A stretch of DNA of 64,000 nt from Sorangium aterium (GTDB taxonomy: Bacteria; Myxococcota_A; Polyangia; Polyangiales; Polyangiaceae): assembly GCF_028368935.1 (NCBI RefSeq), contig NZ_JAQNDK010000002.1, positions 2,046,001 through 2,110,000 of the forward strand, read 5' to 3'. Below the pieces are notes generated by a model. That model worked only from the letters and a program-made list of their open reading frames with translations, was not told the DNA's origin and searched no databases. Both the position numbers and the translations under genes were made by a program. Below, piece by piece: positions 61,623-64,000 of this stretch (the stretch's first letter is position 1; the number at the start of each line of letters is the position of its first letter).

Positions 61623-62717
61623 ATGTCGCGGTGCGGTGCGGGGCGAATCCTGGCGGCGCTGGTCGGCCTGAGCGGCGCGGTGGTCGCGACGGCGAGCGGC
61701 TGCGGGGCGGTCGACGGCTACGACTGCGCCGAGCTCCTGGCGTGCGACTTCATCACCGAGGATGGCACCAACAACGGGGCCTGCGACGGGATCTGCGTCG
61801 ATGCCACGTTCGGCAGCTTCGAGCAGACGCCGTTCCTCGTGTGGATGGGGCATGCTGACCTGGCGCCGGGGTGCGGCGAGGTGCTGCGGGGCGAGGAGTC
61901 CGACGACGCCGCGAGGCCCTCCACGTTCGAGCTCCTCCATGCGGAGCCGGCGCCTCATCCAGGATGCGATCCGTGCGTGTGCACGCAGCCTGCGTGCGCC
62001 TTCCCGGCCGGCCTCTCGGTCACCTCGGGCTACATGTGCGACGAGGGTCCTGGCGAGACGGTGACCCCCTTCGAGCCGCCGGCTGGCTGGGACGGGGCGT
62101 GTGTCGCGCCCGGCACGGTGCCCGCCGCCACGTTCGGCTCCTTCGCGATCGCGCCGGTGACGAAGCGCGCCTGCGAGGTCGTGGCGGCCCCGGTGCCGCG
62201 CGACGGCGCGCTGCCGGGGAGCACGGAAATCGCCGTCGTGTGCGAGGACGCCGACTCGAGCCGTTGCCCGCAAACGGATCATCGCTGCGTCGCCGAGGAG
62301 AGGCTCCCCGCAGGCTGGCGCCGCTGCATCCTGTCGGAGATCGAAGCGGACTACATCGAGTGCCCCAACGGCGAGGACATCGAGGGCCCCAGGCACTCGG
62401 AGAAGTTCACGTTCTGGGTGGTGGCAAAGGACGAGCGCAAGTGTACGGAGTGCTCGTGCCACGAGACCGCTCCGAGCGTGTGTGAGGCGATCGTGTCGAC
62501 GTTCGAGGACACCGCGTGCGGCGAGCTGGTAGCCTCTGCCACGGTCCGTGAGAACGGCGTCTGTCACGACGCCGAGCCCGGCTCGACGCTGGGGAGCATG
62601 AGCGCGGCGTGGCGGGTCGACGCGCCGGGGAGCTGTGCGCCGAGCGGCGGGGAGCTCACCGGCGAGCGGCAGGTGGAAGGAAGAAGGACGCTGTGCTGTC
62701 TGCCGGAGGGAACGTGA
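61623..62717 (+). CDS. Cys-rich lipoprotein, member 1 of a pair
   Basis: 364 residues from ATG 61623, behind GGAGGAGCGG; ATG 61581 would also read in frame but spoils the signal. Lipobox ATASGC (Cys27). About 25 Cys follow in pairs such as CDPCVCTQPAC, KCTECSCHETAPSVC and TLCCLPEG, and aromatic/Gly turns (FVVWMGHAD-like FLVWMGHADLAPGC). No family recognised. It shares order and motifs with the next gene. Disulfide-rich surface protein is the likely type. Confidence 0.75.
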   Translation: MSRCGAGRILAALVGLSGAVVATASGCGAVDGYDCAELLACDFITEDGTNNGACDGICVDATFGSFEQTPFLVWMGHADLAPGCGEVLRGEESDDAARPSTFELLHAEPAPHPGCDPCVCTQPACAFPAGLSVTSGYMCDEGPGETVTPFEPPAGWDGACVAPGTVPAATFGSFAIAPVTKRACEVVAAPVPRDGALPGSTEIAVVCEDADSSRCPQTDHRCVAEERLPAGWRRCILSEIEADYIECPNGEDIEGPRHSEKFTFWVVAKDERKCTECSCHETAPSVCEAIVSTFEDTACGELVASATVRENGVCHDAEPGSTLGSMSAAWRVDAPGSCAPSGGELTGERQVEGRRTLCCLPEGT

Positions 62718-63760
62718 TGCGGGCGAGGACGACTGTCTCGGCGCGGGTGGGGTTGAAGGCGGCCGCGCTGCTGGCGCTCGGCGCGAGCGTGACGCTGCTC
62801 GGGGCGTCGTGCTACGAGACCCCCCCTCCCGACCCGTACTACTATGGCTGCCCCTACGAGTGCGTTCCCCGCGGCAGGGACTTCCGAGGCGAGTGGTTGG
62901 ACTCCTATTATGTCTGGTTGGGCAAGGCGAGCGAAGCGCCTGATTGCAGGTCGGTCGGCCTGTTCCCTGAGGAAAACGCAGGCACCTACGCCGATCTGAG
63001 GGACACGGACCGCTGCCCCCAGTGCCTGTGCGAGCCCCGCCCGTGCCTGCCTCCCACGAGCCTCTGGGTGGCGTCGAGGGCGACGCCCAGCGACGAAGCC
63101 TGCGAAGGGACGCTGACTAAGTCTACGTACCCGCCGCCGGCATGGGATGGTGGCTGTTTCGCGCCGCGCAACTCCTTCGCCAGGAAGGCGGAGTACGTGC
63201 TCTCTGTAGAGTCCCACGAGCCATTTCGCGATCGCGATCCTTGCCGCCCGTACCTCGCCCCGAAGGACGTGGAGGCGACATGGGGCACGTTCGCGGTCCT
63301 GTGCTTCAACGATGTCTATGGTGGAAGATGCGATGAACCTGGATACGTGTGTATGCCACCCAAGCCGGAGGGCTTTCGCACCTGCGTGCCGATCCGCGAG
63401 GTGTCCGAGGACTCGTCGGCGGCGTGCCCCCCGGAGTTCCCCGAACGACTCGAGCTCTATGAGGGGCTCGATGGCTGTTACTGCTACTGCGACGAGGTGA
63501 AGCCCCGAGAATGCGAGATGACGGTGTCCCTGTATGCGGACAAGAGCTGCACGCAGCACGTCATCACGCGGCCGCTGCCGGTGTCGTCTGGGGCGTGCGT
63601 GGAGACCCCCGGCGAGGCGGGCACGAAGGCCCTGAGCGTGGAGTTGACGAAGGAGGAGCGCGCCACGTGCGCGCCGGTCAGTGGGACAGCGCAGCCCGGC
63701 GTTCCGCTGCGAGGCGAGGGCCGCCGTGTCCATTGCTGCGAGCCCGCGCCCGGGGGTTGA
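62717..63760 (+). CDS. Cys-rich lipoprotein, member 2 of a pair
   Basis: 347 residues; GTG 62714 or ATG 62717, the latter overlapping the preceding stop by 1 nt. Lipobox LLGASC (Cys32). Same plan as the upstream protein: YVWLGKASEAPDC versus FLVWMGHADLAPGC, CPQCLCEPRPCLPP versus CDPCVCTQPACAFP, PPAWDGGCFAP versus PAGWDGACVAP, CYCYCDEVKPREC versus CTECSCHETAPSVC, and a final VHCCEPAP versus TLCCLPEG. Clear paralogues by duplication. Function unknown. Confidence 0.78.
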   Translation: MRARTTVSARVGLKAAALLALGASVTLLGASCYETPPPDPYYYGCPYECVPRGRDFRGEWLDSYYVWLGKASEAPDCRSVGLFPEENAGTYADLRDTDRCPQCLCEPRPCLPPTSLWVASRATPSDEACEGTLTKSTYPPPAWDGGCFAPRNSFARKAEYVLSVESHEPFRDRDPCRPYLAPKDVEATWGTFAVLCFNDVYGGRCDEPGYVCMPPKPEGFRTCVPIREVSEDSSAACPPEFPERLELYEGLDGCYCYCDEVKPRECEMTVSLYADKSCTQHVITRPLPVSSGACVETPGEAGTKALSVELTKEERATCAPVSGTAQPGVPLRGEGRRVHCCEPAPGG

Positions 63761-63881
63761 GCCTCGCGCTGCCGGATCAGTCCATCACGACGCCCGAGAT
63801 GAAGGACCTGGATCACGGGCCTGACCCGGCGCGGTCCGTGGCATCGAGGAGGTGGTTCAGGAAGGCGCGCGCCTCGACGCG

Positions 63882-64000
63882 TCATCCCGCATCCTGTGTG
63901 GCGGGCTCCCCAAGGCGCTGGAGGCGCTTTTGACCTGCGCGGTCATCCACCACGACCCAAGGAGCCCCTGGGTCGTACGCCGTGACGCCCCACACCGGCA
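63882..64000 (-). CDS. Possible C-terminal end of a minus-strand gene (partial)
   Basis: Reading the minus strand, one frame gives 38 residues (PVWGVTAYDPGAPWVVV... to LGEPATQDAG) before TGA at 63882-63884. The sequence looks protein-like, but the stretch is too short and its third-position GC only moderate. It may be a gene entering from the right. No identity claimed. 63761-63881 shows nothing further. Confidence 0.25.
   Translation of the reverse strand, partial: PVWGVTAYDPGAPWVVVDDRAGQKRLQRLGEPATQDAG

Noticed and set aside
1-64000. tRNA or rRNA genes
   Set aside because: I looked for T-arm motifs such as GGTTCGAATCC and for conserved rRNA segments and found none; isolated TTCGAA occurrences at 27773 and 27844 lack the cloverleaf context.

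Overview
The window is about 72% GC, carries many lipoproteins with Cys-rich or Ala/Pro-rich regions, and is rich in ECF sigma factors, hybrid histidine kinases and a Uma2-type protein. Together these point to a large-genome myxobacterium, most likely a Sorangium/Polyangiales relative. This is inferred from style and gene content, not from a marker gene. I see no rRNA, tRNA, CRISPR array, transposase or phage genes. It reads as ordinary chromosome with accessory patches.

Layout. 1-7514 (+): the 3' end of a sedolisin protease, a lipoprotein alpha/beta hydrolase, an L,D-transpeptidase lipoprotein, a probable copper-handling operon (His-rich lipoprotein, TolC-family protein, two-domain multicopper oxidase) and a DUF2914 lipoprotein. 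7559-19531 (-): Uma2 protein, metallophosphoesterase, a repeat protein fused to a nucleophile-less alpha/beta hydrolase, a lipoprotein, tyrS, an HU/IHF protein with an acidic tail, and two large polytopic membrane proteins. 19532-28510 (+): a candidate small RNA, a triple-DsbA/parvulin lipoprotein, a GAF protein, a histidine kinase, a TIGR02757-type protein with a 33-bp tandem repeat, a second candidate small RNA and a long hairpin. 28511-36881 (+): an alpha/beta hydrolase, two paralogous Cys-rich lipoproteins with matching promoters, and an unrecognised helical-repeat protein.

36926-46645 (+): a sigma70-type promoter followed by nuoA-B-C-D-G-H-I, without nuoE/F or nuoJ-N, then gatB and a PlsC-type acyltransferase. 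46697-50149 (+): a 1150-residue hybrid kinase. 50176-52898: a 41-bp inverted repeat, three matching dyads, a near-perfect sigma54 promoter and three genes of unknown family, two of them paralogues (one without a signal peptide, one a lipoprotein). This is the best candidate for an undescribed system here. 53034-56518 (-): a SNF2/RapA-like helicase overlapping a zinc-cluster partner. 56823-60200 (-): a hydrolase and two sigma factors, one fused to a transmembrane tail. 60478-63760 (+): a TPR/PEGA-like protein and two related Cys-rich lipoproteins. A fragment of a further minus-strand gene may enter at the right edge.

The genes form several independent units: respiration (complex I core), envelope protein folding and redox, copper detoxification, signalling (kinases, ECF sigmas) and surface or secreted proteins of unknown role. 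Regulatory calls (promoters, dyads, small RNAs) come from reading the sequence by eye. Family calls come from recognising motifs in the translations. No database search was run.
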